Assembly: GCA_015499985.1 (NCBI GenBank)
Contig: JAAAUF010000821.1
Span: 1-18,811 of the forward strand
Direction: 5' to 3'
Length of the DNA stretch: 18,811 bases
Source: Haplosporangium gracile
Taxonomy: Eukaryota > Mortierellomycota > Mortierellomycetes > Mortierellales > Mortierellaceae
Of the stretch, positions 9,789 through 18,811 are shown piece by piece. Each line of letters opens with the position of its first letter. The stretch's first letter is position 1. Made by a program: the position numbers and the translations under genes. Under the pieces are notes generated by a model. It did not search any database, was not told where the DNA came from, and saw only the letters and a list, made by a program, of their open reading frames with translations.

Positions 9789-9898
9789 ATAACTATCCAC
9801 GACAGAGCAATTGAAACACTTTTGCTGTCAGAGCAGTAGGATGATGCCTATCAGATTCCTCCCTCCTCATTGCCCTCGCTATTGTTTTGATTTTTATG

Positions 9899-9904
9899 AA
9901 TAAA
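9899..9904 (+). terminator. Polyadenylation signal AATAAA
   Basis: AATAAA 111 nt after the stop codon of the SNA/PMP3-family gene, in the 202-nt gap shared with the convergent pentatricopeptide-repeat gene whose stop lies at 9991. Confidence 0.45.
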
Positions 9905-9990
9905 GAAACAGCCTTTATCGTCGATATTAAAAGTACATGGAATGATGCAAAAAGGTGAAGCTATGTCTCTATCTACAGGAATGAACAGAA

Positions 9991-11470
9991 TTACGCAGTG
10001 GCGGAGGTAAGCAGGTCATCAGACTTAGTCTCAGCGGTATGGATGGCCTCCTCGACAGGCTTGACAACGAGCTCAGGGTAGTGCTGGCCTCTCATCTTGG
10101 CCAGGGTCTCGTAGGCCCTGGGGACCATGCCGTTCTCGAGGTAGGCGTTGACCATGCTCTGGTAAGTCGACGGCTCCTTCACAATTGCCTTGGATTTGGG
10201 AGAAGAAGCCGATGGGGCGGAACCGTAAGGGTCAAGCATGGCGTCAAAAATAGCCTCGGCTGCCTCAATCTTACCCTCTTGACCGTGGCCCTTGATGAGG
10301 GTGTTCTCGATGTAAGCGCTGGAGGGCTGACCGGACTGGAGGAGGTCGTTACGGATTTGGACAGCACGGGAGACCTGATTGTTAGCGATCAAGGATTCGA
10401 TCAGGGACTGGTAGGCGGGACCCTTGGGAATGATGCCAGAGACGCGCATAGACTGGAAGACTGACTCGGCGGTGCTCACGTCACCGTGCTCGACACCGTA
10501 GGCGTGAATCAAGGCGCCGTAGTGAGCTTCCGAGGCGCGGACAGGTCCACGCTTCAGGGACTGAATTAGGCGGTGAGCCTCGGTCATGTCGTAGGGTTGG
10601 ATGCAGGCAAAGGCTTCGATGAGTAGGGTGTAAGTGTGCTCAGTAGGGGTAAGACGACGCTGGAGCATGTCTTCGTAATATGACAAGGCTTGAGTGCGGT
10701 CCTTCTTCTGACGGATATAGAATTGGATCATGGCGTTGTGGGGTCCATGACGGGGCTGGTAGTTAGGCGAGCGGACCATCTCCTTGAAGAGCGACTTCGC
10801 CATCTCCTCAGAACCAACTCGGGTGCAAGCACTGATAAGGGTACCGTAGGTAATGGCGTTGGGGCGGATCTTTTGGTGCATCATGTCCTCGTAGACCTCC
10901 AGGACGCGTTCGATCTTGCGGCCCTTGGAGAGCTTCCCGATGACGACGTTGTAGAAAAAGATGTTGGGCTTGATGCCGTGGCGTTTAACCTCGTCCAGAA
11001 TCTTGAGGGCGTCATGGGCCTCGTCGACAGCACCAGAGGTGGTCGTGGCTAACAAGAGGGTTGCGTATCCGGTAGCATCGGGGAATTGGCCGAGTTTGAC
11101 GATGGCATCGTAATTCTGCTTGGCCTGGGTCATGTTGCCGAGGGTGGCGTTGGCAACGAGCATGGCGTTATAGACCTCGTACTCTGCTGCACGCTTGTGT
11201 ACGGGATCCGCGATGGCGTCGAGAGACTGGTGGGCAAGGTCAAAAAGCTGCCGATAGTCTGTGGTGCGTTCCTTCTCACGCTTGGCGCAGACCTGGATGG
11301 TGTCAGCAATCGCCTGGGCTGTGGGCAACTGGTTCTCAGTGGTCATCTTTTGAATGCCTTCGATCGCCACTGCAGCATATCCAAAGCGGCAGGCCCTGAT
11401 GATGGCCTCAGAAGGGTCGCCGTTACGGAGCAAAACCTGGGCGCTGGGGTTGGATGTTCTGCCGATTGTC

Positions 11471-11520
<50 letters not shown>

Positions 11521-12759
11521 GCGAGTGATCGGCGATCCTGAAGCAGCCGATCCAACAGCCGACATGTCCTGCTCCAAATCCGATGGGACCGTTGGCTTGT
11601 AGCCAGGGTAGATCTCCTGAACGGCAGTGTCCCAAGCAAGCTGACCGGTGTAATCGTTCAACTTCATGAAAGAGAGAGAGACTCGGGAGCAGGACTCTTG
11701 ACTGGGGAAGACGTTCATCTCCTTGGCGTCCAAAAGAATCTCAATCAAGTGCTTGTAGCGAGTGCTGGTGCGGGTGAGCGAGGATTGGAGCGTGAGCAAA
11801 GTCTCGACGTCGGCGGGTGACACTATTGTCCTGACAGCATCCAGACCCAAGGTCACCTTGAGTTGGCGATATGTGCGAAGAGCTCCATCGGCGAATCCTG
11901 AAGGGGTTGACAATCCATGACTAAATATGCACAAGCAGCAAAGTGTTAACGTTTATGATCATCGGAATAGACGTGTCCACTTCCGGATTGCTCCATTTGT
12001 ATACATGATAAGACCAATTTATGCGCAGCTCATTTTTTACCTGTCCAGCAACTTTGCAAGGGAGAGAGCCTGGGCGAAATCACTGCTGTGGTCGGCAATG
12101 TCCTTGGCGAGGGAGGTGTACGTGTTGATTTGGGCAGCCGACAGCGCCCTGCCCTGGCTGCGATGGCAGTCAACAAGCATCGATAGAGCCCGCTCAGCAT
12201 CCTTGGGACTGTCCATATCCAGAAACTGGGCGACAATCTTGGACGAGAGCGCAGAGTCGGCGTAAAAGCCTTCGTGGCGCATCTCTTGGAGATAAGAGAA
12301 CACTGCATGAGCATCATGACTACTGACTGCATCCCAGGCACTCTTGGATAATTCGTTGTATTTGGGAGCGGTCGAGCGGGTTGCAGAGGTGGTGGTGCTG
12401 GTCGGGTTGGCGTCCTTGAGCTCCTTTCTAAAGCTGAGACTAGTAGCCAAGGGGCTCTGGAATCGCTGGGTGGGAGAGTTGAGGTGGTGTTCGAGCTGAC
12501 CAGAGGTGAAGGGTGAAGCTGACTGGAATTGGTGTGCGCCTGTGATGTGGTGGTTGTTGTTGTTGCTGTTATTATCCCAGTTGCCTTGAGAGGACGAGAA
12601 GGAGCGGACGGGGTTTGCAGGGGCATTGCTTCCTTGAGCGACAGTGCGCTGTGAGATGTTGAGGACGGTGGTCTTTGAGTTTGTGAGGGGCAAGAACTGG
12701 CGGGAGACACCCTGGCGAGTGAGGTTGCCCAGTATAGTTGTTGCTTTCAGGTTCATCAT
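9991..12759 (-). CDS. Mitochondrial pentatricopeptide-repeat (PPR) protein, two exons, 882 aa
   Basis: Exons on the minus strand 12759-12041 and 11920-9991 (2649 nt with stop); the 120-nt intron is GT-AG and in phase. The N-terminus is basic and Ser/Thr-rich, without acids over the first 35 residues, and contains NPVRSFSSSQ, a typical matrix-presequence cleavage context. Several 35-residue PPR units are visible in the C-terminal half, for example starting PNIFFYNVVIGKL (about 558), PNAITYGTLISACTRVG (about 593), PTEHTYTLLIEAF (about 665) and PKGPAYQSLIESL (about 738). The segment QPRHGPHNAMIQFYI followed by an HTYTLLIEA and HYGALIHAYG series resembles the fungal Cya5/Ppr4 group, which supports mitochondrial COX1 expression. 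That assignment is tentative. An (AAC)16 run encodes 16 consecutive Asn (374-389) just before the repeat domain. Two Met codons open the frame; the first was used. Confidence 0.9.
11471..11521. repeat. (TTG/CAA)17 trinucleotide microsatellite in coding sequence
   Basis: Seventeen uninterrupted TTG units on the plus strand. In the PPR gene (minus) 48 nt of it are AAC codons giving 16 Asn. The perfection of the repeat suggests recent slippage; length changes by whole units keep the frame. Confidence 0.95.
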
Positions 12760-13963
12760 GTTTTGAATGACTTCGTTATTTCAATTGCGTTTGAATGGGG
12801 AGGGGGTATAAGTTGTAAGTTTGGTGTGACGAAACAAAAAGAAGAAAAACGTAAAGTGGAGACAAAAGAACTGTTTGAGAGGGGAGAAAGGATGATATAA
12901 AAAAACGAGCCAGGTGAAGAAGGAGAGAAGAGAAGAGAATGAGAGAGGGTTTCTTTTAAGAGAGTCAGTAGAGTCGGAGGAGGAAGCAGGTTTTAGAAAA
13001 GAAGCAGATGGAACAAACAGCAAAAGAAAAAAATCAATCAGGGCAAAACAGCAAAAGTGTGCCGGGAGGCCTAAATCGTAAATCGAGAGGGGCAGGAAAT
13101 GCCGAAATTTCCTTTTTTGGCTGACTTCGACGATGATGTCCATGGGGCAGAGAGATATGATGACAAGCCTGAGACATTGGTTTTTTAGACTTCTATCTAG
13201 TGACTTTAACCACCAATACAAAAAGTATTCTAAAATATATTTCGGTTAGAATCACTCCTCCTATCATTCTATCTGCTGTACTGCTCCATGGTGCCTGAAT
13301 ATGTAACGATACTAGATCAGGAATTAAGGGACTCCATACGGCCATCACATTGCAAGGAAATAAACATATAGATGCTAGGAAATAACTCCGCTGATTGCTA
13401 GGCTGATATGCGCGGTTGGTGTGAGCGATCGCTGCGAAAAAAGGGGGGAAAGAGGGTCTGTCCTCCGATCATTTGACTAGAACTATCTTGCTGTCTATCT
13501 CTTGCTGTCTCTTGCTATGAGTCGATAGAAGTTCTTCATAAATAACACGAGGGAGAGCGAAATAACAAGCGGTGGATTCCTGTGGGCGCATGGTCCTTTT
13601 CCTCCTCGGAGAAATAGCGACTGTTGTTTGGGCTGGGTCCATTGACCATATTAACTCTTCTTGTGCCCTGTTCTTCCTTTTGATCGTCCTTTTCATTCGT
13701 GGACAAGAGTAAAACAGCCTTGTCTTCGCCACGCCGCTACCCCAACACCACCACCGCTGCCACACCACATTTCATCGTGGTCGCTGGGTTCTTTGCCACT
13801 CTTTGATCCTCATAAATTCAAATGTAAATATTTTGCTTTCTTTTTTCATTCTTTGCCATCTGAGCTGTCTTCCTCCCTTTTTTCATCCTTCTACGGCCCG
13901 AATCCCATTCTCAGAAACCTCTCCCTTCTTTTTCGTCCTCCCCTCTCTCTCCTCGCCCTAAAG
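12760..13963. promoter_or_regulatory. Divergent promoter region between PPR gene and lipase gene
   Basis: 1204 nt between two outward-facing start codons. The part next to the PPR start (about 12830-13040) is purine-rich on the plus strand, hence a CT-rich leader in the transcribed direction. The part next to the lipase start (about 13840-13960) is CT-rich on the plus strand. The middle (about 13200-13450) is more AT-rich. The open frames here (minus 13221-12781 and 13768-13469, and the upstream extension of the lipase frame from 13661) have leader-like, low-complexity translations and no in-frame ATG that would extend either neighbour. Confidence 0.5.
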
Positions 13964-16747
13964 ATGACTTGGTCCGTTGACTGCTCATCTCTCGAGCACG
14001 GCCAGCCAACGGAAGGATGTCCGCATTTTCATGTTGCTGAAAAAATTCCTATCCGCGAATGCCACCTTCGAGAATTTTATAGTTCTACTTCCCACCATGC
14101 CCACGACGGCAAATGCACCATTAATACGACCACCTCGAAAAGCTCCTCCTCCTCCTCAACGAAAGGTGACAAACCGTTGAAGGAACCGACCAGTATCAAA
14201 CCACTCGACTTTGCTACCTATCTCCACAACGGCTTAAAGGAATACATTCGTAATTTACGGCACTCCTCGACCCTCCCTGGAAAAGGACCCGTCAGCAAAG
14301 CGTATGCGCTCGGATTGTTCCCGGCCCTTGTTGGTATTCTTGTCTTTTGTCAATGGACCATATCGCTGGTGATTCTATGGAGCTCTTATACGACAGCAGG
14401 CAGGAAAGCTTTTCAGATCTTTCTGAAGGAGCAGATTTTCCTGTTTGACCCTACAGGTAAGAGTGAAATGTGCGGGAAAGGGGATAAATAGGATGAGGAA
14501 AGATGGAAATTCACCAATTGGATCAAAACTCTTTCGAGCTCAACATTTTATTTTCTTCTTTTCCTTCCATTACACAGACAAGATCGACCCAAACGGGACA
14601 CGGGAAGCATTGGAGCAGCTCTCAGATTTCAAGCCCAAAGCCAAACCCGTTTTCAGCTACTACATCACCCACCTGCTACTCATCCTTTCAACACTCACGT
14701 ATGAGCGGGACGACAAGTTGGTCAAAAAGGCCGCGGAAATCTTCGAAGACATTGATAACGAGGAGCAGAGACGACAGGCAGAGGATTTACTTCTGGCCAG
14801 CGAGGAGACGATCGACAGAAAGGCGCAGTTTATGGGGATGCGTTTCGAGGGTGTCAGCGAGCTCAAGTCTTTGGGGGGTCCCTATGCTGGGTTGTTCTAC
14901 AATGAGGAGTCGATTGTCTTGGCTTTCAAAGGCACCTCTGTCCTCGCCTTCAGTAAGCCTCTCTTTTTAGTTTATGTGTGATATCCATATTTACGATTCA
15001 CGAAAGCAATTGTATATTGCACTGACCCTTGACTCTTTTTATTTTTCGGTACAAAGACGAGTATCTGATTGATGGTACCATCCAGCGCGTCAATGCTAAA
15101 GAGTACCTCTACGGTGAGGTACACAAGGGATTCTACGAATCGCTCTTTCCCGATCCCTTACCCCTTGGCGACACCAAACATGCTGGGGTGAATAGGACCA
15201 ACCCCTTTCAGACAATCATGGAGACCATCTTTGCGACAGCCAAGAAACTGCGAGAGAAGCATGGCAAGCCCGTCAACTTGTGGATGACAGGCCATTCGCT
15301 TGGTAGGCAAAGCCGGGAGGGTGTTGTGTCCTCCTGAGGGTTGGTTATTGTCAACCCGAGTTTCATATGACAAATTGGCCAACATAACCCCTCTTCCTTT
15401 CTTTATGTAATAGGAGGAGCGCTTGCCGCGTTGACTATGGCCCGATTGCAGTTCCCACTGCGCCCAGACGACCCACTCTTTGAAGGATACTCTGCCGAGT
15501 CGGTCAAGACCCTCTTGCATGACGAACATGGTGCTCCAAGAACGGTTTTTGAGGAAATGCTTTCTCGCTTCAATTCTAGCCACTCTGACACCTCGTCAGC
15601 ACCAATGTCGCCCTCGTCGTCTTCATCCGCATCGACCATCGGCTCACACCGGTTCATGCTCAAGGCCCACTCTGGATTCCTGAACCACTTGGGTTTTCAT
15701 GGTCACCACGACAAGAAGGACCTAGACGACTTGGTCATCTTGCGGGATTGCTACAGCTTTGCAAGCCCCAAGCTCGGAGACACGGCATTTGCAAAAGAGT
15801 TTGATCAGCACCAAATTCAGTTCATGAAGAGAAGCTCCTACAAACCCGTCTACTACCGAGTTATTACCGATAAAGATATCATCCCCAGGATGCCACCAAG
15901 CTGTAATACCGATCCCGATGACCTGAGGAAGCGTCTCTTCCCATGCGTCAACTGCCCCCTACCCTCATCGTCCGAGCCTCACTCTCGCCATTTGCCTGCA
16001 TCGCCCTTGTCCTCGGGCAAGCAACCGTCCTATGGAGCCGCCGAGTTCAGATACCAAGCCGATGATGACGAAGCTGCACTTTTGCATGAGAAGCCCTTGA
16101 ACTCGCTCCTGGACTACAGACATGTCGGACAGATGATCCGCCTCTTCAACTCGCCCATCCGACCATTGACTAAGCCCTCAGACAGTCAGACAGATCTGTG
16201 TGGAGGACTTCAGCGTATAGACCAAGAAGTCTCAGAGTTGCTCCGTAGTATCCAAGAGGCCCTCATGACCCAGAAGGCCGTGGAGGCCAACGACTCATCA
16301 TACCAAAACACTCTCAAGGCTACATCAGGCTGGTTTGGTCGCAAGAACAAGAGCAGCAAGGAGACAGCATTCTATGCACAAGAAGTCGAGAAGGAGATGC
16401 TGTTGGCCAAGATTAAGTACGACCTGGACGAGGAGAGTCGTCTACAGATGCCTTGCACCGGGGAGCGGGTTATGTTGACGTTCCCCTTCGTGATCTCGCA
16501 TTCCCCGGCGACGTATCGACGCAACCTGGTTATGGCCCGGTTCTACTTTGAGAGCTTTCCTGGTGTAGAGTTGGAGCAGAAGCTGAGCCTGCTTGGTGGG
16601 AAGGGTGTTGGTGTTGGTGTTGGTGTTGGTGTTGGTGTCGGTGCTACCGTTGGCGCCGGTGCTGGTTCGGCGGAGAGGGAGAAAACGAGGATGGGGACGG
16701 TTACAAGGGACTCGGCTATTGCTATTGACATGGCCGTAGTTGTGTAA
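13964..16747 (+). CDS. Membrane-anchored class 3 lipase (alpha/beta hydrolase), four exons, 815 aa
   Basis: Exons 13964-14456, 14578-14952, 15057-15302 and 15414-16747 (2448 nt with stop). The GT-AG junctions restore the family motifs FKGTS...FNEYLIDGTIQR and GHSLGGALAALTMA. Predicted catalytic triad: Ser370 in GHSLG (split by intron 3), Asp526 in TDKDIIPRMP and His608 in YRHVG, all in the positions expected for fungal class 3 lipases. One hydrophobic stretch at about 113-140 (ALGLFPALVGILVFCQWTIS) predicts a single membrane anchor. The catalytic domain follows from about 210. A Ser/His-rich insertion (about 426-475) lies between nucleophile and acid. A C-terminal extension ends in a Val-Gly repeat (769-781). 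Hydrolysis of acylglycerol or phospholipid esters is expected; the substrate cannot be told. The start is the first in-frame ATG, with A at -3. Confidence 0.93.
16604..16642 (+). repeat. (GGTGTT)n hexanucleotide repeat encoding Gly-Val
   Basis: Thirteen alternating GGT and GTT/GTC codons near the 3' end of the lipase gene, giving a (GV)n run at residues 769-781, then a looser Gly/Ala-rich stretch. It is in frame and presumably length-variable. Confidence 0.9.
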
Positions 16748-16981
16748 CGATAGATTATCAACGACGCTGCAAACAAGTTGAATATCTATTTTTTTGCTTT
16801 CCTTATTGAGCACTGGACACTTAACGTTCGCTCGTACACAGCAACGATACGTTTCTCTATTTGAGAATCATGCGAGTGGGTTGGGTTGTTCATGCAATGT
16901 TTTTCAGGTGTTCAGATACTATATTCTACGCCCACCAAAAGCAGAATCCCTCCTCATTGATAAAATGCGAGCTCTTGTTTT

Positions 16982-18303
16982 TTAAACACGCTTGAGGCTG
17001 TCCTCCTCACGGATCTTGCGCAGCCTCTTCTCCCTGTCGTTTTCCTCAGCGGTCTTCTCGACCTTGGCCTTCTCCTCCTCGACCTTCTCAACGACAGACT
17101 TCTTGATCTCTGCGACCTTCTCCTTGACATCCTCGACGGTCTCCTTGGCGACTGAAACGGACTCTTCAAACCTTTCCTGGATCTTCTCCTGGGCGTGGGT
17201 CTTCTCAAAGGTCTCCTTGACTTCCTGAGCACTGTGCTTGATCTCCTCGGCAGCTTTGGTCAACTTGGACTCTTGGCTGACAGCAGAGCTGGTAGCGCTG
17301 TTGATGGTACTGCTGGCAGTGTTGGTGAGGTCACGGATCTGGTTCTGAACATCCTTGGGGATGAACTTTGAAAAGTCAGAGTTGTTGGCCTGGGCGATCA
17401 GGCGATTGGAAGAGGCGGGGAAAAAGTATCCGAAAGCCATAGCAGAGAATGCAACAGGGGTCAAGAAGCGGAGCAGAATGTTGCCTAGCGGTGATAGTGC
17501 GACGTAGATTTGATGGTCAGCCTGACAGCCATAGTTTCAAAATGTTGCAGGATACTGCATGTGACGCCAAGGCTCTAGACTTACGGCGGCTAGCAAAGAT
17601 GGATCCGGCGAAACCTGCAACAACAACATAGAGAGCAGCGGGCATGACCTCCTCCTCTTTGACAAGAACCGACTTGATAGTGCCTACTCTCGCGAATTGA
17701 AGAGAATAGCACGGTTAGTGAGCGGGTCTTTCTCAGCATTTAGTTATTCCATCCAGTCAAGCCTGCTGACATAGCATCCCAGGTGCATGTGAATATAATG
17801 TGTACCCTCGGCTTCCTTCTCGAGATCGACAACCTTGTTGGTGACCATCTGGAGGTGGTGCTTCATGCCCAATATCTGACGATCAGTCTCCTTGCGGGCA
17901 ATACGAAGGGCTTCATCCAAGCGTGTGGGCTCCTCCTTGATCATCATCTCGGGCTCGGGCTCGTCATAGATAGGGAGCTACAATCGACATGGATAACGGA
18001 ACAGTCGAATGAGTATCAGTTCTCAAGCCCAGACCAGGGTTTGTTCAAAGTTTACTTGCCGATACGTCTTGGTGGATCGTGACATACCTTCTGCTTGCGC
18101 TCCTTTCCCTCGGCAAAAGCGACAGTGCCGCTTGTGCTGACGAAAAGACCAACGCTGGCACCGATGGCGACCAAAGACTTTGTCTAAAGACGAGGATTGA
18201 GCAAGTGCGAAGGTTGATGAATACCGGCTATTACTGTAACTTGCTGGTACGTGTATTTTACTGTGGCAGCTACCAGCGTGAGGGTGATCAGCAGTCGCGC
18301 CAT
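16982..18303 (-). CDS. MICOS complex subunit, Mic26/Mic27 (apolipoprotein O) family, five exons, 304 aa
   Basis: Exons on the minus strand 18303-18262, 18183-18088, 17977-17806, 17686-17585 and 17484-16982 (915 nt with stop), all GT-AG. The protein begins with a hydrophobic, slightly basic leader and SLVAIGASVGLFVSTSG, then LPIYDEPEPEM, a hallmark just before the ApoO domain. A helical region EALRIARKETDRQILGMKHH follows. Then come two hydrophobic segments, ALYVVVAGFAGSIFASRR (about 121-138) and NILLRFLTPVAFSAMAFGYF (139-158) followed by FPASSNR. This is the Mic26/Mic27 membrane hairpin of the inner-membrane cristae-junction complex. The C-terminal 120 residues are Lys/Glu/Val-rich and probably a coiled coil. 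The first exon is the weakest part: a GTAAAA donor at 18261 was used, but GTAGCT at 18273 would also keep the frame, and an in-frame ATG at 18375 would add 24 residues. Whether it is Mic26 or Mic27 is not decidable here. Confidence 0.85.
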
Positions 18304-18663
18304 TTTTGTATGTCCTTGTTGATTTTCTTCGGGTGTGCCGGCTGTCATGTAGTTGTTGTGTATGTCTCCTGCCAAAATCTTCTAGCTGCAAAGTAATTTC
18401 AGAATCCTCTGATTGTCGTGTGTGAGCGAGAAAGTTCAGTCAATCGAGTCAGGCCATTCCATTTCCGGTGCGAGTTGTCGTTGTTTCCTGGTGGTCTTGT
18501 CTGGTGGTTCGGTGCGGGTACCTTCAAGGATTGCGAGACACGGAACATGGTATATGGATGGAAGGAAGGAGAGTGGAGAGTAGGAAGAGTAAGAGAGAAG
18601 AATGTCGTGTGTTGTTACGGCGATTTGTCGATTTGGCGTCCTTTCGGATCCAATCAGACGGAG

Positions 18664-18698
18664 CAGGAATAGGAACAGGAACAGGAACAGGTAACAGG
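18664..18698. repeat. AGGAAC hexanucleotide repeat
   Basis: About four or five imperfect tandem copies of AGGAAC/AGGAAT in an otherwise non-coding stretch upstream of the MICOS gene. Confidence 0.75.
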
Positions 18699-18754
18699 CC
18701 CGTTGGATGCAGCTTATGCGCTGCTCCATTCTCCGATCAGGTGACATGTTTCCT

Positions 18755-18772
18755 ACTCTCTGTCTCTCTCTC

Positions 18773-18811
<39 letters not shown>
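18755..18811. repeat. (CT)n dinucleotide microsatellite, cut by window edge
   Basis: A nearly uninterrupted CT run with G substitutions near 18762 and 18780, continuing to the last base. Its true length is unknown. Confidence 0.95.

Larger units (their letters stand above)
18304..18811. promoter_or_regulatory. Upstream region of the MICOS gene, with repeats
   Basis: About 510 nt upstream of the MICOS subunit start and reaching the window edge. No protein-like ORF is visible; the longest frames (minus 18747-18436, plus 18418-18672) show no recognisable domain. It contains an AGGAAC-type hexamer repeat and a CT microsatellite, listed separately. It probably holds the promoter and possibly that of a divergent gene beyond the window. 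Confidence 0.4.

Noticed and set aside
9309..9800. Two further long frames (163 and 149 codons) over the SNA-like last exon
   Set aside because: They are shadows of the real frame; only the 9320-9788 frame continues the PMP3-type helix and is joined by consistent splice sites.
10039..11541. Plus-strand frames of 120-151 codons within the PPR gene
   Set aside because: They are antisense to PPR codons with strong third-position bias; the poly-Val tail of one is just the CAA repeat read backwards.
12030..12710. Second minus-strand frame of 226 codons over PPR exon 1
   Set aside because: A Ser/Pro/Thr-rich shadow. The overlapping frame gives the presequence and joins in phase to the PPR exon.
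12781..13221. Minus-strand frame of 146 codons upstream of the PPR gene
   Set aside because: Phe/Leu/Ser-rich translation of a CT-rich leader, typical of fungal 5' UTRs rather than a membrane protein.

Overview
The window is nuclear DNA of a filamentous fungus, most likely a member of the Mortierellaceae or another Mucoromycota lineage. The genes are intron-rich, with GTAAGT/GTATGT donors and short pyrimidine-AG acceptors. Promoters are pyrimidine-rich, CT/CAA microsatellites are present, and a decayed non-LTR retrotransposon lies at the left end. The taxon is inferred from gene style and remembered family resemblance, not from a search.

Layout, left to right. 1-1140: a decayed LINE-type retrotransposon 3' end (minus strand). 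1152-1461: a small gene remnant of unknown function with two apparent single-base frameshifts (minus). 1601-3942: five-exon aspartokinase, 533 aa (minus). 3943-5105: divergent promoter region with three GAGTCA (Gcn4/Cpc1-type) cores. 5106-7473: five-exon fungal homologue of the IQM family of IQ-motif proteins, 430 aa (plus). 8277-9788: a PMP3/SNA-family two-helix membrane protein, 191 aa, whose reading frame needs a 4-nt microexon and which ends in PPTY (plus). 9991-12759: two-exon mitochondrial pentatricopeptide-repeat protein, 882 aa (minus). 12760-13963: divergent promoter region. 13964-16747: four-exon membrane-anchored class 3 lipase, 815 aa (plus). 16982-18303: five-exon MICOS subunit of the Mic26/Mic27 (apolipoprotein O) family, 304 aa (minus). 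18304-18811: MICOS gene promoter with a hexamer repeat and a CT microsatellite running off the end.

All exon models were built by hand. Junctions were chosen so that GT-AG borders, codon phase and conserved family residues agree, and every multi-exon total is divisible by three. The genes form no pathway or cluster. They are independent housekeeping functions: aspartate-family amino acid synthesis, calmodulin-linked signalling, membrane-protein sorting, mitochondrial RNA/translation, lipid hydrolysis and cristae architecture. No secondary-metabolite cluster, CRISPR array, rRNA or convincing tRNA was found. The most unusual structures are the 4-nt microexon, the PPTY-tailed SNA-like protein, the plant-like IQM protein in a fungus, and the frameshifted small gene beside the retrotransposon remnant.
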